NCBI GenBank assembly: GCA_003156795.1
Contig: PMHU01000113.1
Span: 2,069 to 20,700, forward strand
Reading direction: 5' to 3'
Length of the DNA stretch: 18,632 nucleotides
DNA from: Acidimicrobiaceae bacterium
GTDB taxonomy: Bacteria > Actinomycetota > Acidimicrobiia > Acidimicrobiales > Palsa-688
Positions 1-7,705 of the stretch are shown piece after piece. Every line of letters begins with the position of its first letter. Within the stretch, counting starts at the first letter, position 1. The translations under genes and the position numbers were made by a program. The notes beneath the pieces are model-generated. The model worked only from the letters and a program-made list of their open reading frames with translations, did no database searches and had not been told where the DNA came from.

Positions 1-833
1 ATCGGCGCACCGTTCTCGTCGTTCGGAATGAGCGCCGCGTTAGAGCTGGGATGAGCGGTGTAAGCCTGCTCGAACTCTGTTTGGGCGACGGCGGGAGTCC
101 ATGTTCCGGCTGGCTGGGCCTCCTCGGTCCACTTCCCGCTAGTGAAGTAAGGAGCCATGACCGCGTCGTAGCCCTGAGCGAAAAGAGTGGCGTTGTTGTC
201 AGTGGCAGCTCCCCGCATGACGATCACGTTGGGGTGAGTCACTCCCCAAGCGGCGACGCACGACACCAGGCCCTGGCCGAGAAGCGTTCCGACCTGGACG
301 TTGTTGAAGCTCACGTAGTACGACCGGCTGCCACCGAGGGTGAGGCGGTCGTAGTCGATCACCGCGACACCGTGCTCCTTGGCGTAGGACTCGATTTGGG
401 CGCCGACGCCCGAATCGAGCGGGTCGACGATGAGCACGCTCGCTCCTGCGGTGATGTCCGACTCGGCATCGGTCAGCTGGGTGGGGTCGCTGCCCTGGGC
501 GTTTTGCACGACGAACTGTGAGCTCGTCAGGCCGGCGTCCTCGAACGCCTTGGTCAAATAAGGTGCGTCGAACTCCGTGTAACGGGCCGAGGACACCGTA
601 TCGGGCAGGATGACCGCCACGGTGCCTTTGCCTTGCGCGGCGAGGCTCGTCAACTGCGACATGGCCGAGAAGTCACGCGTGAACGAGCTGATCGAGAGAG
701 GAGCTGGGGCTACCGTCGTTGTCGGGGTGGCGACGGTGGTCGCGCTGCTCGTGCTCTTGCTGGTACTTCCGCAAGCGCTCGAGACGAGTCCGATACCAAC
801 TGCTAGCACCACGAGGGCGCGCTTGTTATTCAC
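1..833 (-). CDS. XylF-like sugar ABC transporter substrate-binding lipoprotein (3' end cut by window)
   Basis: Extracytoplasmic solute-binding component of a sugar ABC importer; 277 codons are visible and the C-terminal part lies beyond the left edge. The GTG start at 831-833 follows an AGGGGGAA ribosome site. Residues 1-21 are a lipoprotein signal (NNKR, a hydrophobic stretch, then LVSSAC with lipid-attachment Cys21), followed by a Ser/Thr-rich linker. The mature part has the periplasmic-binding-protein type I pattern: a VAVILPDTVSSARY first strand, a LIVDPLDSGVGAQI segment, IDYDRLTLGG, YYVSFNNVQVG, and RGAATDNNATLFAQGY. The last three match the xylose-binding XylF family. Xylose itself is not proven; other pentoses or hexoses are possible. 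It is read in the same direction as the upstream kinase/regulator pair but across a 223-bp gap holding putative operator repeats, so it probably has its own regulated promoter. A permease is expected just beyond the left edge. Confidence 0.88.
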   Translation of the reverse strand, partial: MNNKRALVVLAVGIGLVSSACGSTSKSTSSATTVATPTTTVAPAPLSISSFTRDFSAMSQLTSLAAQGKGTVAVILPDTVSSARYTEFDAPYLTKAFEDAGLTSSQFVVQNAQGSDPTQLTDAESDITAGASVLIVDPLDSGVGAQIESYAKEHGVAVIDYDRLTLGGSRSYYVSFNNVQVGTLLGQGLVSCVAAWGVTHPNVIVMRGAATDNNATLFAQGYDAVMAPYFTSGKWTEEAQPAGTWTPAVAQTEFEQAYTAHPSSNAALIPNDENGAP

Positions 834-870
834 GGGTCGATGTTCCCCCTGTTTTGGGGCCGTGCCACCA

Positions 871-888
871 CGCCCTCTGACGAGGGCG
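871..888. promoter_or_regulatory. 7-bp inverted repeat in the leader of the sugar-binding protein gene
   Basis: CGCCCTC at 871-877 pairs perfectly with GAGGGCG at 882-888 around a 4-base loop. It lies 38 bp upstream of the GTG start of the binding protein, between the operator-like repeats and the ribosome site. It could be an mRNA leader hairpin or a dyad operator. No T-run follows in the direction of the gene, so it is not a typical intrinsic terminator. Confidence 0.4.
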
Positions 889-938
889 GTCTGGTCGCAG
901 CCGTTAGGTCTTTCCACTCGGACGATAAGACCGAGACC

Positions 939-958
939 GTGAACATCTCGTGAACATC
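939..958. promoter_or_regulatory. Direct repeat pair, putative response-regulator operator
   Basis: Two identical 9-bp copies of GTGAACATC at 939-947 and 950-958, start-to-start distance 11 bp, so both lie on one face of the helix. OmpR/PhoB-family regulators typically bind as head-to-tail dimers to direct repeats spaced 10-11 bp. A weaker third copy (GTAAACGTG, 6 of 9 matches) sits at 981-989. The repeats lie about 105-130 bp upstream of the sugar-binding protein start and next to the gene for an OmpR-family regulator. The assignment to that regulator is inference. Confidence 0.5.
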
Positions 959-1056
959 GGCCACGCCGCATTAATAAATCGTAAACGTGATCGTGGGAGC
1001 CGATCTACGGGGCGGGTGATCCAACCGGTCCATGATCCAAGAGTTGCGGTCGGCCG

Positions 1057-1761
1057 CTACCCGGCGGTCATGCGGTACCCGACCCGCGGCAAGGTGATGA
1101 TCAGCGGGCCCTCCCCGTCGATTTCGAGCTTGGATCGCAGCCGCCGCACATACACCCGGACGTACTCGGTCTCGGTCTCGTACCCGGTCCCCCAGACCCG
1201 ACGCAACAAGTGGGCGTGAGTCAGCGATTTGCCTCGGTTGGAGGCCAGTTCACGCAGCAGCGCGAATTCTGTCGGGGTCAGGTGCACGGGCTCCCCTCGG
1301 CGGGTGACCTGTTGGGCGGCCAAGTCGATCCGCAACTCGCCGATCAGCACGACTGGAGCGGAGGTCTCACCCAACTCCGTCACGCGCGTCCGACGCAGAG
1401 TCGCGGCGATCCGGGCCAGCAGCTCCTCGATGCTGAACGGCTTGGTCATGTAGTCGTCGGCGCCCACGTTGAGAGCCGACACCTTGTCGCGCTCGCCCCC
1501 GCGAGCGGAGACCACTATGACACCGACTGCGGACCTCTCCCTGATCTGTCGGCACAGCTCGAAACCGTCCACGTCGGGCAACATCAGGTCCAGCAGGACG
1601 ATGTCAGGCTCCTCGGTATCCAACAGCTGAAGGGCCCGTGTCCCGTCGGTGGAGACGACAGTGTCGAAACCCCGGACCACGAGGTTGGAGCGGATGAGGT
1701 CCACGATGTTGGGGTCGTCCTCGACGATCAGGACGCACGTCAAGGGTTCTCCGTCAGGCAT
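1057..1761 (-). CDS. OmpR/KdpE-type response regulator
   Basis: Two-component transcription factor of 234 residues. The receiver domain (about 8-122) has the acidic pocket E14 D15 D16, phospho-acceptor D58 in DIVLLDLMLP, switch residue S85, and K107 in DDYMTKPF. The C-terminal winged helix (about 137-232) has the OmpR pattern LTPTEFALLRELASNRG, the recognition-helix region with YVRVYVRRLRSKLE, and the terminal wing PRVGYRM. The ATG at 1759-1761 is chosen because it lies within the last codons of the upstream kinase gene: ATGCCTGA is shared, an 8-bp overlap implying translational coupling, with GGAAG as ribosome site. An upstream extension of this frame to 1980 would run antiphase through the kinase domain and is rejected. 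The partner is surely the adjacent kinase; the likely target is the sugar-binding protein gene downstream. Confidence 0.95.
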   Translation of the reverse strand: MPDGEPLTCVLIVEDDPNIVDLIRSNLVVRGFDTVVSTDGTRALQLLDTEEPDIVLLDLMLPDVDGFELCRQIRERSAVGVIVVSARGGERDKVSALNVGADDYMTKPFSIEELLARIAATLRRTRVTELGETSAPVVLIGELRIDLAAQQVTRRGEPVHLTPTEFALLRELASNRGKSLTHAHLLRRVWGTGYETETEYVRVYVRRLRSKLEIDGEGPLIITLPRVGYRMTAG

Positions 1762-4267
1762 CGCCGGCGACTTCCGACGCCGGAGCGCCCAGCGCCACGG
1801 GAAGGTCGACCACGCATCTAGTCCCGGCCGCGAGTTTCTCGATATCGATGCGGCCGCCGTGGGCGTCGACGATGCCCTTGGCGATGGATAGCCCGAGACC
1901 GGCGCCGGCGGTCCTACTCCGGCGCTCCACCCGGGTCGCGAAACTTCCGGCGACGACGTCGGCCGGCACGCCCAGGCCATTGTCGGTAACGCCGACCCTG
2001 ACCGTCGAGGCGGGTGCCGCGGCCGCCTCGACGACCACTTTCGTTCCGGGTGGGTTGTGGCGGATGGCGTTGTCGATGAGGTTGACGAACACCTGCTCCA
2101 GGCGGTCGTGGTCGGCCCACACGATCGGCAGATCGACGGCGCAACGCAACTCGACCTCGCCCGAGCCTTGGACCGGGACGCACGCCTTGGCCGCTTCGAG
2201 CACGAGGGCCAGGTCGCACCAATCCGGGTGGAGGCGCAGGATGCCGGCGTCTATGGCAGAGAAGTCCAGCAGGTCGTCGACGAGGCGCCCCAACCGGGCC
2301 GACTCTTCGCTTATCCGGCCGAGGAACCGCTTTTGGGAGTGGCCGTCCCAGCTGACGTCGGTCTGCAGAAGACTCGACGCGTACCCGCGGATCGCGGTGA
2401 GGGGGGTTCGAAGCTCATGGGAGAGCCACGACAGGAACTTGCGCTGGAGTTCCTGAGAGCTCCGCAGGGCCATCGCCTCGCGTCGTATCCGATCGGAAGC
2501 TTCGCGTTCCAGGGCCAGCCTCAACGAGTTGGCGGCGTCTTCGATCAAGGCGGTGTGGTCGGCTCCGGGGTTGCCGTCTTGCCAGCGGGCGACGAGGGCG
2601 GCCGTTCCGCCCGGAGCGGGGAAGGCGATGGCGAGGCTCCACGCCGGGTCGCCCGGCGATCGGGAGCGCCGAACGCCCAGGTCGCCGAACTCGTCCAGCG
2701 TGGTCTCGGCGACGCTCCTCAGCTCGAACGAGGGCTGGAGCGACGCGTCACCGCGGTTGGCACTTCCACGACACGATGGGCCATCCTGTCCGGGCGACCG
2801 GGTCAGCAGCCCTACCTCATCGGCGGCGAGGCCGATAAGAAGTGCCCGGAGCGCGACGTCGAGCCCATCGGTGAGGGGGACCGGGCCGGCGAGCGTTTCA
2901 AGCACCTCGCGGATGGTTTCGAGAACGCGGTTGCGCGCCGTCAGCTCGCCGAGCAAGCGGTCTCGCTCCAGGGCGCTGGCGGCGTATCCGGCGTAAACCG
3001 TGACCAGGTTGAGCTCGTCTCGCGAGGGAGAGCCAGCGTCACCGCCCAACACCGTGATCACCCCGGTCACACCGGACGTTCCTGTAAACGGCACGCTCCA
3101 CGCGCTGCGGATCCCGGCCAGGCGCGCTTCGTGGCGGTGGCGGGCCCACCCGGCGGCGGACTCAATGTCCGCGGAGACCACCTCCTCGCCGGTAGCGGCG
3201 GCCCGGCCGATCTGGCCCCCGGCCACGCCGGCGGGCACCGTCTGCCAAGCCGTCACGATCCGGTCGGGTACTCCGACCGTCCCTGCCAGGCGCAGCACGC
3301 CCCCTTCTCGTACGTGTATGCACAGATGCTCGTTCTCCAACGCGCCACCCAGAGCGGAAAGGATGAGGGACAGGCTTGACGAAGGCTCTGCGGAGGCGAG
3401 CTGGTCGGCGAGGCTGTGCAGGCGGGTCAGCTGCCGACGGGCGGACACATCGACGGGCTGGCCTGACAGGAGGGCCGCCACTTCGTCAGGGTGGGACAGC
3501 TCCGGCTCCACGTCCGCTACCACCTGGCCGTGGCGGAGCACCACGATGCGGTCGGCCAAGCGGAACATCTGCTCGACGTCGTGGGAGACCAGGAGAACGG
3601 TCGTGCCTTGGGCCGGCAACGTTGCGGTCAGCTCTTCTACTTGGACCGACTCCGCCACTCCGAGCGAAGCGGTCGGCTCGTCGAGGATGAGAAGGTGAGG
3701 GTGGTCCCTCATGGCTCTGGCCACCGCGACCAGTTGCCTTTGCCCGCCCGACAGGTGCCTCACGGTGGTGGCCGTGTCCGGCAAGGCGATGCCAAGTCCG
3801 TCCAGCAGCGCGGTCGCGTGAGTGTGGGCGCGCGTGGCGGAGAACATCGTGCGACGCGACTCCCGCCCCAGCAGCAGGTTGGCGGCGATGTCCAAGTTGT
3901 CGCACAAGGCCAGGTCCTGCCACACGACGGCCACGCCCAACCGGGCGGCGGCGCGGGGGTCGGGGCTGACCACCTGACCGTTGATCACGACCTGGCCCGA
4001 CGTCGGCGGAATGTCGCCCGCGATGCAACGAACGAGGGTCGACTTGCCGGCTCCGTTTTCGCCCGCGAGGGCTACGATCTCGCCCCTCCGGACGCACATG
4101 TCGACGTGATCGAGAGCCCGGAGCGGACCGAAATTGACGCTGAGGCCCGTGGTTCGAAGCACCGGTTCCGGCTCGGTCCTGGGCGCCGTGGACGTTGGTA
4201 CGACAGCGGTCACGGTCCCATTCTGGCGGCGGATGGGACCAAGGTGGTCGTCGACACGACGCGACAC
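1754..4267 (-). CDS. Fused sugar-type ABC ATPase - GAF - histidine kinase
   Basis: One uninterrupted frame of up to 837 residues joining two protein classes. Residues about 36-270 are a complete single ABC ATPase of the sugar-importer (FrcA/XylG-like) type: Walker A GENGAGKST (69-77), Q-loop WQDLAL (116-121), signature LSGGQ (172-176), Walker B LLILDE (192-197), H-loop H229. Residues about 285-435 and 450-590 look like two GAF domains, the second weaker. Residues about 605-825 are a kinase core: H617 in SWLSHELRTPL, N-box N729/N733, G1 box TDNGLG (761-766), G2 box AGLGLS (789-794). No membrane segment or signal peptide is visible, so it is cytoplasmic and would reach the membrane through a permease. 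It overlaps the response regulator by 8 bp. The GTG at 4267 is 19 bp after the dehydrogenase stop; a GTG at 4211-4213 (codon 19) is an alternative start. Between Met234 and Met599 there is no methionine, which argues against a hidden separate kinase gene. Confidence 0.93.
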   Translation of the reverse strand: MSRRVDDHLGPIRRQNGTVTAVVPTSTAPRTEPEPVLRTTGLSVNFGPLRALDHVDMCVRRGEIVALAGENGAGKSTLVRCIAGDIPPTSGQVVINGQVVSPDPRAAARLGVAVVWQDLALCDNLDIAANLLLGRESRRTMFSATRAHTHATALLDGLGIALPDTATTVRHLSGGQRQLVAVARAMRDHPHLLILDEPTASLGVAESVQVEELTATLPAQGTTVLLVSHDVEQMFRLADRIVVLRHGQVVADVEPELSHPDEVAALLSGQPVDVSARRQLTRLHSLADQLASAEPSSSLSLILSALGGALENEHLCIHVREGGVLRLAGTVGVPDRIVTAWQTVPAGVAGGQIGRAAATGEEVVSADIESAAGWARHRHEARLAGIRSAWSVPFTGTSGVTGVITVLGGDAGSPSRDELNLVTVYAGYAASALERDRLLGELTARNRVLETIREVLETLAGPVPLTDGLDVALRALLIGLAADEVGLLTRSPGQDGPSCRGSANRGDASLQPSFELRSVAETTLDEFGDLGVRRSRSPGDPAWSLAIAFPAPGGTAALVARWQDGNPGADHTALIEDAANSLRLALEREASDRIRREAMALRSSQELQRKFLSWLSHELRTPLTAIRGYASSLLQTDVSWDGHSQKRFLGRISEESARLGRLVDDLLDFSAIDAGILRLHPDWCDLALVLEAAKACVPVQGSGEVELRCAVDLPIVWADHDRLEQVFVNLIDNAIRHNPPGTKVVVEAAAAPASTVRVGVTDNGLGVPADVVAGSFATRVERRSRTAGAGLGLSIAKGIVDAHGGRIDIEKLAAGTRCVVDLPVALGAPASEVAGDA

Positions 4268-4286
4268 GGCGTCGCCCGGTGGCCGG

Positions 4287-5204
4287 TCAGGTCCGGAGGC
4301 CTCGCATGTCGGCGTTGGGAGCGGCCCTGGCCACCAGATCAGGGATGATCTCGCCCAGTTCGGCGGGATCCCACCGTCCTTCCTTGTCGGCGGCGGGACC
4401 TTCGACCCACCCTTCGGCGACGCTGACGTGGCCGCCCATCACGTTGAACACCCGGCCGGTGACGCCCCCGGACTCGAGGCTCCCGAGCCACACGACGAGG
4501 GGAGCGATGTTGTCCGGAGCCAACGGGTTGAACTGGTCAGCAGGCACCGCAGCAGCCTGCTGCCCCATACCGAGGTTCTCGGTCATGCGGGTCAGGGCGG
4601 CCGGCGCGATGGCGTTGACGGTAACGCCGTACCGGCCCACCTCCATGGCGGCGATGACGGTAAAGGCGGCGATTCCGGCCTTGGCCGCTCCGTAGTTCGT
4701 CTGGCCCACGTTGCCGTAGATGCCGGACGGCGACGTGGTGTTGATGATGCGGGCGTCGTTGGTCGCGCCGGCCTTGGACCGCTCGCGCCAGTACTCGAGG
4801 GCGGCATGGCTCGGGGCGAAGGTCCCCCGAAGGTGGACGCGGATGACGGCGTCCCATTCCTCGGGGGTCATGTTGACGAGCATGCGGTCCCGCAGGATGC
4901 CGGCGTTGTTGACCAGCACGTCGATACGGCCGAACCCTTCGATGGCGGCTTTGATCATTTTGGACGCCCCGTCGAAGTCCGACACGTCCTCGCCGTTGGC
5001 CATGGCCTCGCCGCCCATCGACCTGATCTCGTCGACGACTTGGCCGGCTGGGCCGGTCGAGCTACCCGTGCCGTCCATCTCTCCGCCTAGGTCGTTGATC
5101 ATGACCTTGGCGCCCTGCCGGGCGAACTCCAGCGCGTAGCCCCGTCCGATCCCCCGGGCCGCGCCTGTGATGACGACCACCCGGCCCTCGCAGATTCCGC
5201 TCAT
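4287..5204 (-). CDS. Short-chain dehydrogenase/reductase, 3-hydroxyacyl-CoA dehydrogenase-like
   Basis: NAD(P)-dependent oxidoreductase of 305 residues with a classical SDR fold. Cofactor motif TGAARGIG (13-20), acidic D38 after the second strand (ND LGG, suggesting NAD preference), NNAG (99-102), catalytic S158, Y171 and K175 (YGAAK). The pattern INDLGGEMDGTGSSTGPA and NTTSPSGIYGNVGQTNYGAAKAG resembles the (3R)-hydroxyacyl-CoA dehydrogenase domain of peroxisomal multifunctional enzyme 2 and its actinobacterial relatives, so a role in fatty acid or steroid side-chain beta-oxidation is likely; the substrate is not readable. Start ATG 5202-5204 fits family alignments and has AGGAG 12 bp upstream; a GTG at 5244-5246 with GAGG close by would add 14 residues. 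It is followed after at most 73 bp by the ABC-kinase fusion, possibly in one transcript. Confidence 0.88.
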   Translation of the reverse strand: MSGICEGRVVVITGAARGIGRGYALEFARQGAKVMINDLGGEMDGTGSSTGPAGQVVDEIRSMGGEAMANGEDVSDFDGASKMIKAAIEGFGRIDVLVNNAGILRDRMLVNMTPEEWDAVIRVHLRGTFAPSHAALEYWRERSKAGATNDARIINTTSPSGIYGNVGQTNYGAAKAGIAAFTVIAAMEVGRYGVTVNAIAPAALTRMTENLGMGQQAAAVPADQFNPLAPDNIAPLVVWLGSLESGGVTGRVFNVMGGHVSVAEGWVEGPAADKEGRWDPAELGEIIPDLVARAAPNADMRGLRT

Positions 5205-5391
5205 GACGTCTTTCTTCTCCTGTGGCTCGTGGGCTGTTGCCGACACTTTGCCTCAGGATGGGCGGGCGACGCCTATCCGGATGCGTTTCTGGCAGGCGGG
5301 AGTGGGCTGTCGGCCCCCGACGCCATGACGCGGGTGCCGTCCCGCGGGTGGCCCGAGCCGGTCCTGGCCAGCCGGTACCTTGGATCTGGCC
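5205..5391. promoter_or_regulatory. Divergent intergenic region between the dehydrogenase and pcrA
   Basis: A 187-bp gap that must hold promoters for both divergent genes. The element TACCTT at 5376-5381 fits the TAnnnT -10 pattern and ends 10 bp before the pcrA ATG, so a very short leader is possible; no convincing -35 is seen. An 8-bp direct repeat CGCGGGTG occurs twice near 5330-5352. I see no actinobacterial SOS box. Confidence 0.3.
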
Positions 5392-7617
5392 ATGGTGCTC
5401 GACCCCTTCGACGGTACGGACCTCCTCGAAGGCCTCAACGAGGCCCAAGCGGCGGCGGTGACGTACCCCGAAGGCCCCCTGCTGATCGTGGCCGGCGCCG
5501 GCTCGGGCAAGACCCGGGTGCTGACGCATCGCATCGCCTGGCTCATCGCTGAGCAGGGCATCTCGCCGTTCGAAATTCTGGCCATCACCTTTACCAACAA
5601 GGCGGCCCAGGAAATGCGCGAGCGGGTGGCGGCTCTGGTTGGTCCTGTGGCCAGCCGCATGTGGGTGAGCACCTTCCACTCGGCTTGTGTGCGCATCCTT
5701 CGGCGCGACGCATCCCGGCTCGGTTACAAGTCCAACTTCACCATCTACGACCAGGCCGACGCCGTGCGCCTCGTCGGTTACGTCGTTCGTGACCAGGGCC
5801 TCGACTCCAAGAAGTTCCCACCCCGCTCCATCCACGGGTACATCTCGACTGCGAAAAACGAGCTGATCGACTTCGAGAGTTATTCCGGCCGGGCTCGGAC
5901 GGTCATGGAGCGGCGGGTCGGCGACGTGTACCGCGAGTACCAGCAGCGGTTGGTTGCTGCCAATGCCATGGACTTCGACGACCTGCTCCTCGTCACGGTC
6001 AACCTGCTGCAAGCCTGCCCCGACGTGCTGGAGCACTACCAGCAGCGCTTCCGTCACGTCCTCGTCGACGAGTACCAGGACACCAATCGGGCCCAGAACG
6101 AACTGGTCCTCCTGCTTTCGGGTCTCTATCGCCAGATCTCGGTGGTCGGCGACAGCGACCAGTCGGTGTACGGCTGGCGGGGGGCTGACATCCGCAACAT
6201 CCTGCAGTTCGAGGAGGCTTTCCCTGACGCCAAAGTCGTCGTGCTCGAGCAGAACTACCGCTCGACGCAGGTCGTCCTCGATGCCGCCAACGCCGTCATA
6301 GCCAACAACGCCATGCGCAAGCCGAAGCACCTGTGGACCGACCAGGAGGGTGGTCACCCGGTCGTGCGTTACCACGCCGAGGACGAACACGACGAAGGAT
6401 CGTGGCTGGCTTCTGAGGTGATCAAGCTGCACCGGGCGGAAGGTGCGGGCCGCGCCGACGGCACGCTCTACGAGTGGGGGGATGTGGCGGTCTTCTACCG
6501 GGCCAACGCCCAGTCGCGCGCCGTCGAAGAGGAGCTCGTCCGTCGCGACATCCCTTACAAGGTGGTGGGCGGCACCCGCTTCTACGACCGTCGCGAAGTC
6601 AAGGACCTGCTCGCCTATCTACGGGTGCTCGCCAACCCGGAGGACGAAGTATCCCTCAAGCGGGTGGTCAACGTTCCCAAGCGGGGGATCGGCGACACCT
6701 CGCTGGCCCGGATGGACCGGTGGGCGAGGGACCACGACACGACGTTTGCTCGGGCTCTGAACGAAGCTGAAGTGGCGGGGGTGACCGGCAAAGCCCTGGG
6801 CGGCGTGCGTGATCTGGTTGGGCTACTCGACGAGCTGCGGTTCTCGCGGGACGAACTGGGCCCGGCCGCCCTCCTGGAAGCGGTGGCGGACCGGACCGGC
6901 TACCTGGCCGAGCTGGTGTCGGAACACACCGTCGAATCTGCCGGTCGCATCGAGAACATCGAGGAGCTGATCGGCGCGGCCCGCGAGGTCGAGGACCTCG
7001 ACGCCTTCCTCGAGCAGGTGAGCCTCGTCGCCGACGCGGACGAGGTGGACGGGGACTCCTCCAAGGTGACGCTGATGACCCTCCACACGGCCAAGGGACT
7101 CGAATACCCGGTCGTTTTCATCGTCGGCATGGAAGACGGCGTGTTCCCCCACCTTCGATCCCTCGGTGAGCCCGACGAGATGGAGGAGGAACGCCGCCTG
7201 GCGTACGTGGGCATAACCCGGGCAAGGGAGCGCCTCTACCTGTCGAACGCCTGGTGTCGCAGCCTGTGGGGCCAGACCCAGTACAACCCCCCGAGCCGTT
7301 TCCTCAACGAGATCCCCGACACGCTCGTTCGGATGGAGGACGGAGGCCGGGTCCAGGGCAGCAGGCGATCCGATCTGAGCGGACGCGACCGGATCGTGGA
7401 GTCGGCCATGCGCCGGGCCAAGACCGGACCGGTCCATGGCACGGGAGCCGAGTCGCTCGGGCTGCGCGTCGGGGAGTCGGTCGTGCACGCCAAGTGGGGC
7501 GAAGGCGTGGTCATAGATGTCGGTGGCGAAGGTGAGCGAGCCGAGGCGAGGGTCCGCTTCCCGTCCGTCGGTGAAAAGCACCTGGCGCTGGCGCTGGCTC
7601 CGATCAAACGGGCCTGA
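5392..7617 (+). CDS. pcrA: ATP-dependent DNA helicase PcrA/UvrD
   Basis: Superfamily 1A 3'-5' DNA helicase of 741 residues that unwinds DNA in nucleotide excision repair and clears RecA or stalled polymerase; cytoplasmic, on DNA. All SF1 motifs are visible: Walker A GAGSGKT (35-41), motif Ia TFTNKAA, motif II VDEYQDTN (D226 E227), motif III GDSDQSVYGWRGAD (253-266; GDDDQ is commoner), motif IV EQNYRS, motif V MTLHTAKGLEYPVVF, motif VI RLAYVGITRARERLYL. The C-terminal 50 residues (VVHAKWGEGVVIDVGG to the end) form the Tudor-like fold typical of PcrA that contacts RNA polymerase, which favours PcrA over UvrD2 or RecB-like paralogues. Start ATG 5392 is preferred to an in-frame TTG at 5380; neither has a strong ribosome site. 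Position upstream of sucCD matches other actinobacteria. Confidence 0.97.
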   Translation: MVLDPFDGTDLLEGLNEAQAAAVTYPEGPLLIVAGAGSGKTRVLTHRIAWLIAEQGISPFEILAITFTNKAAQEMRERVAALVGPVASRMWVSTFHSACVRILRRDASRLGYKSNFTIYDQADAVRLVGYVVRDQGLDSKKFPPRSIHGYISTAKNELIDFESYSGRARTVMERRVGDVYREYQQRLVAANAMDFDDLLLVTVNLLQACPDVLEHYQQRFRHVLVDEYQDTNRAQNELVLLLSGLYRQISVVGDSDQSVYGWRGADIRNILQFEEAFPDAKVVVLEQNYRSTQVVLDAANAVIANNAMRKPKHLWTDQEGGHPVVRYHAEDEHDEGSWLASEVIKLHRAEGAGRADGTLYEWGDVAVFYRANAQSRAVEEELVRRDIPYKVVGGTRFYDRREVKDLLAYLRVLANPEDEVSLKRVVNVPKRGIGDTSLARMDRWARDHDTTFARALNEAEVAGVTGKALGGVRDLVGLLDELRFSRDELGPAALLEAVADRTGYLAELVSEHTVESAGRIENIEELIGAAREVEDLDAFLEQVSLVADADEVDGDSSKVTLMTLHTAKGLEYPVVFIVGMEDGVFPHLRSLGEPDEMEEERRLAYVGITRARERLYLSNAWCRSLWGQTQYNPPSRFLNEIPDTLVRMEDGGRVQGSRRSDLSGRDRIVESAMRRAKTGPVHGTGAESLGLRVGESVVHAKWGEGVVIDVGGEGERAEARVRFPSVGEKHLALALAPIKRA

Positions 7618-7705
7618 CGACCCGCCGCGGCCACTTGGGCCAGGCCGCCGACCAGACCTTGCGGGCTGGCCCCGGGAGGCCGTGACCTGCGAGTATTCGA
7701 TCGGA

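Larger units (their letters stand above)
834..1056 (-). promoter_or_regulatory. Regulatory gap upstream of the sugar-binding protein gene
   Basis: A 223-bp gap without a convincing gene, between the response regulator stop and the binding-protein start. Reading towards the binding-protein gene it contains two TTGGATCA copies 16 bp apart (1017-1024 and 1033-1040), an AT-rich patch near 970-985 that stands out in this GC-rich DNA, two perfect GATGTTCAC copies (939-958), a possible promoter (TTCACG, 18 bp, TCTTAT) overlapping those copies, a 7-bp hairpin (871-888), and the ribosome site. The promoter call is weak; that the gap is regulatory is a reasonable inference from its length in an otherwise packed locus. 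Confidence 0.5.

Noticed and set aside
1762..1980. N-terminal extension of the response regulator
   Set aside because: The added residues are the kinase catalytic domain read in another frame; the ATG at 1761 matches the family N-terminus and overlaps the kinase stop in a standard way.
2057..3379. 440-codon plus-strand open frame
   Set aside because: Antisense to the kinase half of the ABC-kinase fusion; no motif, composition typical of a shadow frame.
3486..4267. Two separate genes (an ABC ATPase and a GAF-kinase) instead of a fusion
   Set aside because: There is no stop between the halves and no methionine from residue 235 to 598; the only nearby alternative start, a GTG around residue 274, has no convincing ribosome site.
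5205..5391. SOS (LexA) box upstream of pcrA
   Set aside because: No match to the actinobacterial TCGAAC-N4-GTTCGA pattern is visible in the gap.
5062..6432. 456-codon minus-strand open frame
   Set aside because: Overlaps pcrA in antisense and part of the dehydrogenase out of phase; no domain pattern.
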